The position numbers and the translations under genes were made by a program. The notes under the pieces were generated by a model, which made no database searches, had not been told where the DNA came from, and saw only the letters and a program-made list of their open reading frames with translations. From contig JAYSGB010000002.1 in assembly GCA_041913045.1 (NCBI GenBank), positions 62,001 to 126,000 of the forward strand: a DNA stretch of 64,000 bases, in the 5' to 3' direction. Position 1 is the stretch's first letter. Every line of letters starts with the position of its first letter. Shown piece by piece: positions 8,022-16,066 of the stretch. This DNA is from CAMLOF01 sp041913045. GTDB lineage: Bacteria > Pseudomonadota > Gammaproteobacteria > Burkholderiales > Burkholderiaceae_C.

Positions 8022-11000
8022 GAGGCTGGTCCCGTGTCGGTCACGCCCAGGGAGCGCAGTTGCTCCTGAGCGGCGTCAATGTCGAAGACGTCGACCAACC
8101 CGGCGATCTTGTTGATAACTGCCTCCATCGGTGTACCCGCCACGCCAACTTTCAACTCTTCGAGCAAGGGCTCAGCTGCGCCAAGATCGTACTCCAGTGC
8201 GTGAGCCAGTTGGCGTAGACGCTCGCGCAACGCGTCAGGCTCCAGCCGCTGCGTGCCTGCCTGCGAAGGCAGGTCATCCAGGCGCCCAAGCCGGTCAATG
8301 TCTTCCAACACGCCAACGAGCGCAGCCTGCAACTGCTCAAGCGTGTCCTCGGCAGGCGGCTGCCCGGCCTTCAAGCCCCCATCAATGGCCGCGATCTGCT
8401 CGTACACAGCCACCGCGCCCAGGTTTCCAGTTACCCCTTTCAGGGCATGGCAATATTCCTGCGCAGCCTGGACACCCTGGTCGGAAAGCAGGCGGCGCAA
8501 TTCCACCACGGCACCCGCGTAGTTTTCCCGGAAGCGCCGGAGCTGCTTGCGGTAAGCGTCCACACGCCCGCCAATGCGGCGCACCCCTTCGCGCACGTCG
8601 AGGTTACGCAGCGCCAGCATCTCCTCACTCAGCGAGCCGCGGTCTTCCGTCGTCACCTTGCGCGTTGCCACGCGCCCTGGGGGCAAATGGACAAACCGCA
8701 TCAGGGCCGACATCAGCCGGTCAGGGGCAATGGGTTTGGTCACGTGGTCGTTCATGCCTGCGGCCCGGCTTTGCTCGGCGTCTTGCGCCATGGCCAGCGC
8801 CGTCATGGCCACAATGGGCAGCGTGGCAAAACGGGTACCACCTGGCGCGTCAGCCAGCGCTCTGATGCGCCGCGCAGCCTCCAGGCCGTCCATCACGGGC
8901 ATCTGAATATCCATCAGCACAACGTCGTATTCCTGGCGCTGCACCTGCTCCACAGCCTGCGCGCCGTTGATGGCCTGGTCCACCTCCATTCCCTCGCTAC
9001 GCAGCAATTCCACCGCAAACTCGCGGTTGATGTCGTTGTCTTCCACGAGCAGCACACGGGCCCCGGCCAACTGTCCACGCGTGCTGAAGTCTGGGGCATG
9101 GTCAAAGCGGCGCTCGCCTTCGCCAAAAATGCGCCCCCGCCCCAACACGGACAGCACCGTGTCAAGCAAGGTGGATGGCGACACCGGTTTGATGAGAATG
9201 CCATCCACGCCAGCCTGCTCTGAGAGGCGGATCACATCCTCCCGCCCATAGGCGGTGACCATCACGATCTTGGGTTGCTGCGCAATGGCATGGTCTTGGT
9301 GAATGCGTTGCGCCACTTCATCACCGTTCATTCCTGGCATGCGCCAGTCCATCAACACCAAGTCGTATGGTTGAGCTGCATTTCGCAGTTCTGCAATCGC
9401 AGACGGGCCATCCCAGGCCGTGCCCACATCCAGATGGAAAAAGCGCAGCATCTCCGCCAGGATTTCCCGCGACACCTCGTTGTCGTCCACCACCAGAACC
9501 CGAACGCCGCGCAAAAGCGGGCCCGCCTGCTCGAGCAGTTCCATCTGACGCAGTTGCGATTGCTGAGCTTCCTGCAACCGGATGGTGAAACACATGGTGG
9601 TGCCGCTCCCTGGCGAGGACTCTTCCACCCAGATGCGCCCGCCCATCATCTCCACCAGGTTGCGGCAGATAGCCAACCCCAGACCCGTGCCGCCGAAACG
9701 GCGCGTGGTGGTCTGGTCGGCCTGTGTGAACTTCTCGAACAGGTGGCTCTGCACCTCGGGCGTCATGCCAATGCCCGAGTCGCGCACACTGACTTGCACG
9801 GCAATGCCTTCTGCCGTGGTCTCCAGGTGGCGGAACGCAAGTTCCACTTCACCACGTTCGGTGAACTTCACGGCGTTACCGCACAGGTTGAGCAGCACCT
9901 GCCCCAGCCGCAATGGGTCACCCACCAGGCGTGGCGGAATCGCCGGGTCATAGCGTATGAGGAATTCAACCCCTTTGGCCTCGGCCTGGTAACCCACGGC
10001 GTCGGTCAATTGCTCCAGCACCGCATCCAAACCAAACTCTATGTGCTCAATGTCGAGTTTGCCTGCCTCGATCTTGGAAAAATCAAGAATGTCGTTGATG
10101 ATGCCCAGCAGCGAGCGGGCAGCGCCCTGAGCTTTCGTCAACTGGTTGCGCAGCGGTGTGTCCAACTCTCCCTTGAGCGCCAGGTAGAGCATGCCCAAGA
10201 TGGCATTCATCGGCGTGCGTATCTCGTGGCTCATGATGGCCAGGAAATCGCTCTTCACGCGCGTGAGGTGTTCGGCCTCTTCCTTGGCCTTGCGCAATTC
10301 CGCCGTGCGCTCTGAAACCAAATGCTCCAGATTTGCGCGCTGCGCTCGCAGCTCCTCCATGGTGGAAAGCAATTTGCGCGTGCGGCTTTCCACCTTGCGG
10401 CGCAGCATCAGCGTCACGCTGCCCAGCGCCAGCAGCACACCGCCCAGCCCCGCCAGCGACCACCCCACCCACAGCGGCATGGCTGCCTCCACCGGGGCGG
10501 CCATGGCTTGGCGCATGGCATCAAAATAGACCGAGTCCGCGTCTCCGCGCCAGACCGTCAGGTGCCTGTCCAAGGCGTCCAGCAACTCTTCGTTTTTGCC
10601 CTTGGTCGTGGCAAAGTAAAGAGATGACGGCAGGAAAACAATCGGCGTCTCAGCCAGGCGGTACTTCTGGCCATTGCGGGCTGCGAAGAAGCTGTTGGTG
10701 ACCACAGCGTCAGCCTGCCCGTCCAGGACCATCTGGTAGCCCTGATCCAGGGACTTGACCGGTTTGGCCTCATAGACCACACCGTTGCTACTCAAAAGCT
10801 GGTCCAGGAAGCTCTGCTGTATGCCGCCTTGCAACACGGCCACACGGTATCCAGTCAGGTCGTCGAAGGTCTGTACCCGCAGGTCTGGTCGTACGTAGAT
10901 CTGCGACCAGCTGTTGGCCACCGACACTTTCTGGAAATCGAAGCGCTTGGCGCGCTCCGCAGAAAACGCCACGTCTGGCATCAGGTCGATTTCGCCCGCC

Positions 11001-11278
11001 TCCAGCTGGCGCAGACAATCCACCCACTCGCAGGACACATAGCTCAGGCGCCAGCCTTCAACACGTGCCACAGCTTCGAGCAAAGCTGGAAACAGCCCTG
11101 CCGGACGGCCATCTGGTGTGGTGTAGACCTTGGGGGCATTCTCATAGTGCCCCACACGCACGGTATGTCCGCCTGCCGCTTTCCAAAGTTGATCGCAAGC
11201 AACAAGCGCCCCTGTCACCACGGGCAAGGCAACAGCCAGCCACAACAGTCGCCATCTGGCCTGCAAAATGCGTCGCAT
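8018..11278 (-). CDS. BvgS-like hybrid sensor histidine kinase with periplasmic SBP domain
   Basis: A 1086-aa membrane kinase. ATG at 11278 is chosen because GGAGGAG stands 7 bases upstream; an in-frame extension of 45 codons has no such site. Order: N-terminal membrane anchor (about 9-28), periplasmic type-3 solute-binding domain (about 38-250, VRVGHYENAPKVY and GEIDLMPDVAF), second membrane helix (about 269-291), coiled coil, HisKA (His351 in MSHEIRTPMN), HATPase_c (DSGIGM, GGTGLGL), REC1 (Asp644 in LMDWRMPGMNG), REC2 (LMDIQMPVMDG) and C-terminal Hpt (HALKGVTGNLGA). This is a full phosphorelay ending on Hpt, which should feed the coupled REC-REC-GGDEF-EAL protein. The ligand is unknown; the location between aor and tup invites a link, but type-3 SBP domains normally bind small organic ligands. 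Confidence 0.92.
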   Translation of the reverse strand: MRRILQARWRLLWLAVALPVVTGALVACDQLWKAAGGHTVRVGHYENAPKVYTTPDGRPAGLFPALLEAVARVEGWRLSYVSCEWVDCLRQLEAGEIDLMPDVAFSAERAKRFDFQKVSVANSWSQIYVRPDLRVQTFDDLTGYRVAVLQGGIQQSFLDQLLSSNGVVYEAKPVKSLDQGYQMVLDGQADAVVTNSFFAARNGQKYRLAETPIVFLPSSLYFATTKGKNEELLDALDRHLTVWRGDADSVYFDAMRQAMAAPVEAAMPLWVGWSLAGLGGVLLALGSVTLMLRRKVESRTRKLLSTMEELRAQRANLEHLVSERTAELRKAKEEAEHLTRVKSDFLAIMSHEIRTPMNAILGMLYLALKGELDTPLRNQLTKAQGAARSLLGIINDILDFSKIEAGKLDIEHIEFGLDAVLEQLTDAVGYQAEAKGVEFLIRYDPAIPPRLVGDPLRLGQVLLNLCGNAVKFTERGEVELAFRHLETTAEGIAVQVSVRDSGIGMTPEVQSHLFEKFTQADQTTTRRFGGTGLGLAICRNLVEMMGGRIWVEESSPGSGTTMCFTIRLQEAQQSQLRQMELLEQAGPLLRGVRVLVVDDNEVSREILAEMLRFFHLDVGTAWDGPSAIAELRNAAQPYDLVLMDWRMPGMNGDEVAQRIHQDHAIAQQPKIVMVTAYGREDVIRLSEQAGVDGILIKPVSPSTLLDTVLSVLGRGRIFGEGERRFDHAPDFSTRGQLAGARVLLVEDNDINREFAVELLRSEGMEVDQAINGAQAVEQVQRQEYDVVLMDIQMPVMDGLEAARRIRALADAPGGTRFATLPIVAMTALAMAQDAEQSRAAGMNDHVTKPIAPDRLMSALMRFVHLPPGRVATRKVTTEDRGSLSEEMLALRNLDVREGVRRIGGRVDAYRKQLRRFRENYAGAVVELRRLLSDQGVQAAQEYCHALKGVTGNLGAVAVYEQIAAIDGGLKAGQPPAEDTLEQLQAALVGVLEDIDRLGRLDDLPSQAGTQRLEPDALRERLRQLAHALEYDLGAAEPLLEELKVGVAGTPMEAVINKIAGLVDVFDIDAAQEQLRSLGVTDTGPAS

Positions 11279-11440
11279 CTCGGGTCTCCTCCGGTACGGC
11301 ATGCCTCTGGTCCCGACGTCTGTTTGGCGCGAGGCCTCCGCAAACGGAACAACCTTTACACGCACAGCGTCAATTGTGATTTTTGGCCAGAGACGGCAAT
11401 CGGAACATACCACAGACCGCAGGTAGCCAGACGGCGCAAA

Positions 11441-11456
11441 GACCCCTTGCGGGGCC
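11441..11456 (-). terminator. Weak hairpin downstream of tupA
   Basis: On the minus strand GGCCCC, loop GCAA, GGGGTC forms a 6-bp stem with one G-U pair, 13 bases past the tupA stop, followed by TTTGCG. The T-tract is short, so termination would be weak or Rho-assisted. Confidence 0.35.
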
Positions 11457-11469
11457 GTAAATCGTCAAC

Positions 11470-12264
11470 TCATTTAGAAGCGTTCGGGAAGAACAGCTGC
11501 TCGCCACCAATCTTGTACGAAGCAATGGCTGCCTGCCCTGCCTGACCAGTCACCCAGTCCACGAACTTCTGGCCCTCGGCGGTCTTGACGTGGGGGTGCT
11601 TGGCCGCACTCACCAGCATGACCCCGTACTGGTTGAAAAGGCGCTGGTCGCCTTCCACCAGCACAGCCAGGTCAGCACGGTTCTTGAAGTTCAACCAGGT
11701 TCCGCGGTCTGCCAGTACATAAGCGCCGCTGCTCGCTGCTATGTTGAGCGCGGGCCCCATTCCGCAGCCACACTCTTTGTAGCCCGCGCCTTTGTTGGCG
11801 TCGGTGTCGGTCATCTTCCAAAAGCGAAGTTCCGCCGCATGGGTACCGCTCTTGTCACCGCGCGATATGAATGGGGCATTCGCCGCCGCGACCTTCTTCA
11901 TGGCAGCAACAATGTCCTTGCCCTGTGTTTTGGCAGGGTCAGCCTTGGGGCCGATCAGCACAAAATCGTTGTACATCACCTCTTGGCGCTTGGCGGCAAA
12001 ACCGTCGGCCACGAACTTTTCCTCAGCCGCCTTGTCGTGCACAAAAAGCACGTCGGCGTCACCGCGGCGCGCCATGTCAATGGCCTGCCCCGTACCCAGC
12101 GCCACAACTTTCACGTCAATGCCAGTGGCCTGCTTGAACAGCGGAAGAATGTGCCCAAACAGGCCAGACTGTTCGGTGGACGTTGTGGAAGCGACCACAA
12201 TGCTCTGAGCCTGGGCGGCCAGCGAAGACACCGACAACACAACTGCGGCAAACATGAATTTCAT
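11470..12264 (-). CDS. tupA: Tungstate ABC transporter periplasmic substrate-binding protein
   Basis: A 264-aa protein with a cleavable Sec signal (residues about 1-19, ending AAQA). After it come VVASTTSTEQSGLFGHILP and FKQATGIDVKVVALGTGQA. The Thr-Thr-Ser-Thr start of the mature chain and the VHDKAAEE and SRGDKSGTH segments are typical of TupA, which binds tungstate very tightly and discriminates against molybdate. ModA and WtpA have different signatures. It is the last gene of a tightly overlapping operon: its ATG overlaps the tupC stop. Tungstate preference is known for the family and is consistent with the neighbouring aor operon. Confidence 0.92.
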   Translation of the reverse strand: MKFMFAAVVLSVSSLAAQAQSIVVASTTSTEQSGLFGHILPLFKQATGIDVKVVALGTGQAIDMARRGDADVLFVHDKAAEEKFVADGFAAKRQEVMYNDFVLIGPKADPAKTQGKDIVAAMKKVAAANAPFISRGDKSGTHAAELRFWKMTDTDANKGAGYKECGCGMGPALNIAASSGAYVLADRGTWLNFKNRADLAVLVEGDQRLFNQYGVMLVSAAKHPHVKTAEGQKFVDWVTGQAGQAAIASYKIGGEQLFFPNASK

Positions 12265-13001
12265 GGGGTTTCTCCTTTGACAAATGCGTGCGCCTGCGGA
12301 TGGCTCTGGGCCAGCAGGTCTCCATTGAAAAAATCCAGAACAGGCAGGTCGGCCAGCACGCGGCCAGCCTCCATGTAGATGACGCGGCTGGCCAGACGTT
12401 TGACCTGGCCCAGGTTGTGGCTGCTGAACACCAAGGTGCTCGGACGGCCATCGGCCGTTGGCTGTGCGGTGAACTCCGCGATCAAGGCCTCCACCTCCCG
12501 TTTGGCATGCGGGTCCAGGCTTGCGGTCGGCTCATCGAGCAGCCACACGTCAGGCCGCAAGGCCCAGGCACGCGCCAGCGCCAGGCGCTGCTGCTGCCCG
12601 CCAGACAATGCCCTGCCGTTACGCCTTGCCACGCCTTCCAGACCCACCCGGCGCAAGGCCAGCAGCGCCTGTGCGCGCGCGGCTTGCCACGGCATACCCC
12701 GCAGCCACAGCCCCAGAGCCACATTGTTCTGGCCGCTCAAACGCATCAGGTGCGGGCGCTGAAAGAGCATGGCCAGCCGCTCGGCAGGCGGGTGACGCAG
12801 CACCCCTCCATGCACCGGCAAGAGCCCATGCATGGCACGCAGCAAAGTGCTCTTGCCACTGCCGTTCGAACCCACCAGGGCCACACGCTCACCGGGTTCA
12901 ATGCGCAGGCTCACGCCGCGCAAGGCGTGGACCTGCCGCGCGGGGCCCAGGCGAACATCAACGTCCTCCAGGTCGAAGAGTGCAGTCACAACGCTTCTCA
13001 T
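12261..13001 (-). CDS. tupC: Tungstate ABC transporter ATP-binding protein
   Basis: A 246-aa ABC ATPase with Walker A GSNGSGKST (about 44-52), signature LSGGQQQRLALARA (about 136-149), Walker B VWLLDEPTASLDPHAKRE and the switch His in FSSHNLGQ. It energises tungstate uptake with TupB and TupA. It overlaps tupB upstream and tupA downstream by four bases each (ATGA). The length fits a TupC without a regulatory C-terminal domain, so transport is probably not trans-inhibited as in some ModC proteins. Confidence 0.92.
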   Translation of the reverse strand: MRSVVTALFDLEDVDVRLGPARQVHALRGVSLRIEPGERVALVGSNGSGKSTLLRAMHGLLPVHGGVLRHPPAERLAMLFQRPHLMRLSGQNNVALGLWLRGMPWQAARAQALLALRRVGLEGVARRNGRALSGGQQQRLALARAWALRPDVWLLDEPTASLDPHAKREVEALIAEFTAQPTADGRPSTLVFSSHNLGQVKRLASRVIYMEAGRVLADLPVLDFFNGDLLAQSHPQAHAFVKGETP

Positions 13002-13726
13002 GCGGCCACCGCCTGGGGAACTCCCCCGTCCACACGCTCGCGCCAGCGCCGAACCACCGACACCAAGGCATTCAGCAGCAACACCACCCCCAGCAGCACC
13101 AAGCCCAGGCCCAAGGCCAGCGGCAGATCGCCCTTGCTCGTTTCCAGCGCAATGGCGGTGGTCATCACGCGGGTAAAGCCCTCAATGTTGCCGCCGACGA
13201 TCATCACCGCGCCCACCTCTGAGATGGCGCGACCAAAGGCCGTGATAACCACGGTGAGCAAGGCGTAGCGTTCGTCCCACGCCAGCAATAGCGCGCGCAT
13301 CCAGCGGCTCGCGCCAAGCGACGCCAGTTGCTCGCCATGTTGGCGCTCGGCGTCCTCAATGGCTTGGCGGCTCAGCGCAACCACCAGCGGCAGCACCAGC
13401 GCGGTCTGCGCCAGCACCATCGCTTGAAAACTGAACAACCAGCCGAGCCACCCCAACGGCCCCGACCGTGAGAGCAACAGGTAAACCACCAGACCCACCA
13501 CCACGGAAGGCACGGCCAGGAATGTGTTGAGCACGGTGATCAACGCACCCCGCCCCTTGAAACTGGAGACGCCCAGCCACGCCCCTAGCAACAACCCGGC
13601 GCAGCATGCCAGCAGCGCCGAAGTGACGCTCACCGACAGGGAGCGGCCCACCACCGACCACAAGGCAGTGTCCCCCGACACCACCAATCCTGCGGCGGTG
13701 ACCAAACTTTCCGAAAATGCGCTCAT
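12998..13726 (-). CDS. tupB: Tungstate ABC transporter permease
   Basis: A hydrophobic permease of about 242 aa with five or six membrane spans. It carries the EAA-type cytoplasmic loop EQLASLGASRWMRALLLAWDE and the family segment AFGRAISEVGAVMIVGGN, diagnostic of tungstate/molybdate permeases. ATG at 13726 gives the usual N-terminus; an ATG at 13759 would add 11 residues and has GGAG only three bases away, so the start is uncertain. First gene of tupB-tupC-tupA. The promoter region is shared with the divergent ModE-like regulator and contains palindrome C. Confidence 0.9.
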   Translation of the reverse strand: MSAFSESLVTAAGLVVSGDTALWSVVGRSLSVSVTSALLACCAGLLLGAWLGVSSFKGRGALITVLNTFLAVPSVVVGLVVYLLLSRSGPLGWLGWLFSFQAMVLAQTALVLPLVVALSRQAIEDAERQHGEQLASLGASRWMRALLLAWDERYALLTVVITAFGRAISEVGAVMIVGGNIEGFTRVMTTAIALETSKGDLPLALGLGLVLLGVVLLLNALVSVVRRWRERVDGGVPQAVAA

Positions 13727-13777
13727 GGCGGGCGATGCTATGCGTACTGGGTATTGCATGCACTCCGGTCTTGCGAG

Positions 13778-13797
13778 CTATGCAATTCATTACATAA
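13778..13797. promoter_or_regulatory. Palindromic operator candidate C in the tupB / regulator intergenic region
   Basis: CTATG, ten bases, CATAA, with flanks GCTATG and CATAAGCC. Same arms and same ten-base spacer as the two aor sites. It lies about 40 bases upstream of the regulator's ATG and 19 or 52 bases upstream of tupB, depending on the start used. Placement between divergent genes fits autoregulation by the ModE-like protein. Confidence 0.5.
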
Positions 13798-13838
13798 GCC
13801 GTGCCAGCACAATTTCAGAGTCAGGCACACTTCCACCC

Positions 13839-14927
13839 ATGCGACGAATCGAGCTCAGCTACCAACTTGCCCACGACAGCGACCGTGCCGCGCTGCTGCG
13901 CAACCCGCTCATGGGCCTTCTGTTCGCGGTGCGCACCGAGGGCTCCATTTCGGCCGCTGCGCGCAAGGTGGGTTATTCCTACCGCCACGTGTGGGGCCAA
14001 CTCAAGGCCTGGGAAGACACTTTAGGCGAAGCGCTCATCGTCTGGGAACGCGGCCAGGCTGCCACGCTCACCCCTTTCGCCGAAAAACTCATCTGGACGG
14101 AACGGTTGGCCCAGGCACGGCTGGCGCCACAGATAGAGACGCTGCGCGCCGAACTGGAACGCACCCTGGCGCTGGCCTTTGACGAACACAGCCACGTTCT
14201 GGGCCTCTACGCCAGCCACGACGACGCCCTGCCCCTGCTGCAGACCCACGCAGCCAGTCAGGCGCAACTGCACCTGGATATTCATTTTTGCGGCAGCGTC
14301 GATGCCATTCGCGCGCTCAACGAAGGCCGCTGTGTGGTGGCGGGCTTCCACACCCGCGAACAGCCCGACATTGCCAGCCCCAGCGCCCAGGCCTACCGGC
14401 ACCTGTTGCAACCGGGCCAGCACAAGCTCATCGGTTTTGCCGAGCGGGTGCAGGGCCTGATCGTGCCCAAGGGCAACCCGCGCAAGTTGCAAGGGCTGGC
14501 CGACGTGGCACGTTGGCGCCTGCGCTACGTGAACCGCCCGCTGGGCACAGGCACAAGGCTGCTGCTTGAAGAGTTGCTGGCCGAGGCAGGCCTGAACGCT
14601 AATGACCTGAACGGGCACGAGCAGACGGAGCCATCCCACGCGGCCGTGGCGCAGGCCGTGGCCAGCGGGCGTGCTGACGCAGCGCTGGGCACACAGTCTG
14701 CCGCCGAAAGACTTGGGCTGGGGTTCGTGCCATTGGTACGTGAGCACTATCACCTGGCGTGTCTGAAATCCGCCCTGGACCAACCCGCTGTGCTCGCCCT
14801 GCGGCAGGTACTGGCCACGCCTGCATGGCAATCGGCATTGGCCACCGTGCCCGGCTACGCCCCGCTGGCCAGCGGGCAGGTGCGCTCACTCAAGGCCGTT
14901 CTGCCCTGGTGGCGCTTCAATACCTGA
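13839..14927 (+). CDS. ModE-type HTH regulator with C-terminal PBP-like domain (putative tungstate-responsive regulator)
   Basis: A 362-aa protein. Residues about 20-80 form the winged helix-turn-helix of ModE/LysR type (EGSISAAARKVGYSYRHVWG). Instead of the TOBE/MopI domains of Escherichia coli ModE, residues about 120-340 form a periplasmic-binding-protein-like fold (GLYASHDDALPLL, YVNRPLGTGTRLLL, SGRADAALG) as in PF12727-type proteins. The ATG at 13839 is favoured because it puts the HTH at the usual distance; the long upstream in-frame extension overlaps tupB. Divergent from tupBCA across a region with a palindrome. Likely senses tungstate or molybdate and controls tup, and perhaps aor. 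Ligand and direction of control are inference. Confidence 0.88.
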   Translation: MRRIELSYQLAHDSDRAALLRNPLMGLLFAVRTEGSISAAARKVGYSYRHVWGQLKAWEDTLGEALIVWERGQAATLTPFAEKLIWTERLAQARLAPQIETLRAELERTLALAFDEHSHVLGLYASHDDALPLLQTHAASQAQLHLDIHFCGSVDAIRALNEGRCVVAGFHTREQPDIASPSAQAYRHLLQPGQHKLIGFAERVQGLIVPKGNPRKLQGLADVARWRLRYVNRPLGTGTRLLLEELLAEAGLNANDLNGHEQTEPSHAAVAQAVASGRADAALGTQSAAERLGLGFVPLVREHYHLACLKSALDQPAVLALRQVLATPAWQSALATVPGYAPLASGQVRSLKAVLPWWRFNT

Positions 14928-14939
14928 GCAACAGGCCGC

Positions 14940-15971
14940 TCAGAACGCCTCTTTCTCCGCTTCCAGGTAAGCCAGGCTCACGTATTTGCCAATGTTGCTG
15001 TCAAAACCCGCCATGCCAGCCGCACGGCGGGCCACGCGCGGGTCTTTCAGCACGGCCGCCTTGGCCGCCTCCACCCCCAGGCCTGCCTCCACGGCCTTCA
15101 GGCAAGGTTCGTAAATCCCCGCCATGAACTCGCCATAGGTCTTGAGCAAGTCCTTGCCGCCGTTGCCGTGCCCTGGCACCCAGAGCTGCTCACCTGCTGC
15201 GGCCTGGATCGCCTCGTAGTACTTGAAAGTGCCCCGGTACGAGCCATCATCGATGTTGGCGATGCGGTTCTCCATGGCAATGTCGCCCACGTAGGTCAGG
15301 CGGTCCTGCACCACCTCCACGCAGAGGTCCGAAGGGGTGTGCGCCGTACCGTAGTGGTGCATCTTCAGCGTCACATCGCCAAACTGGTAAGTCTTGCCAT
15401 GCGCCGTCGCCTGGTTGGGTGCCACCACCTGCGTGCCTATGGTGGCCTGGTTGGTCCAGCGCTCCATCAGGCTGCGCCACAGGTTGCCCTCCACGCCCTT
15501 GATCTGCTCGATAGTGTGGGGTAGCGCATAGATGGGCAGATTGGCGCCGAATGCCTTTGCAAAGGCGTGGTTGCCCAGCCAGTGGTCGCCGTGGTAGTGG
15601 CTATTGAACACCGCCACCACCGGCAACGGCGTCACCTTGCGGATCATCCGAATCGCCATTTGACCGATCTGTAGTGACGCGCCAGAGTCCAGCACGACCA
15701 CACCCGCGCTGGTCACCACGAACAGCACGTTGGCCATCAGACCCTGGTTGTCCGCCGTGGGAAAGCCGTCCTTGGCATAGACCATCCAGACGTGTTGCGA
15801 AAGCTGCTGCGGCGCCACATCCGGCACAGGCGGCCCTTCAATGAAGTCTTGCACCTGCTGAGCAAACAAACGCACTTCGGGCACGGTCATCAGGCCTGCA
15901 CCTGCCAAGCCCAGCCCACCTGCGAGCCTGAGCCAGTGGCGGCGTGTCGCGCCTTGCTGCGCTTTGAACAT
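14940..15971 (-). CDS. Tat-exported metallo-beta-lactamase-fold hydrolase
   Basis: A 343-aa protein. Start at ATG 15971 is set by GGAGG eight bases upstream; the ATG five codons earlier is itself part of that ribosome-binding site. The N-terminus has a twin-arginine signal (TRRHWLR, residues 9-15, then a Gly/Ala/Leu helix), so it is exported folded. The zinc-binding motif NSHYHGDHWLGN (HxHxDH) and later YGTAHTPSD and GHGNGG histidines define the MBL fold. Resembles secreted hydrolases of the quinoprotein-relay or lactonase-like group; the substrate cannot be told. It converges on the ModE-like gene with 12 bases between stops. Confidence 0.85.
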   Translation of the reverse strand: MFKAQQGATRRHWLRLAGGLGLAGAGLMTVPEVRLFAQQVQDFIEGPPVPDVAPQQLSQHVWMVYAKDGFPTADNQGLMANVLFVVTSAGVVVLDSGASLQIGQMAIRMIRKVTPLPVVAVFNSHYHGDHWLGNHAFAKAFGANLPIYALPHTIEQIKGVEGNLWRSLMERWTNQATIGTQVVAPNQATAHGKTYQFGDVTLKMHHYGTAHTPSDLCVEVVQDRLTYVGDIAMENRIANIDDGSYRGTFKYYEAIQAAAGEQLWVPGHGNGGKDLLKTYGEFMAGIYEPCLKAVEAGLGVEAAKAAVLKDPRVARRAAGMAGFDSNIGKYVSLAYLEAEKEAF

Positions 15972-16066
15972 GGGTTTCGCCTCCATTAATCATCAAATAA
16001 GCAATTACGGATTTTTATTGTCCACCTGGCAGCACCAGATGTCAAAAATCCATGGCAAGGCGCCGG

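Noticed and set aside
13737..13760. Another CTATG near the tupB start as a fourth operator
   Set aside because: After ten bases it reads ATTGC, not CATA, so the second arm is missing.
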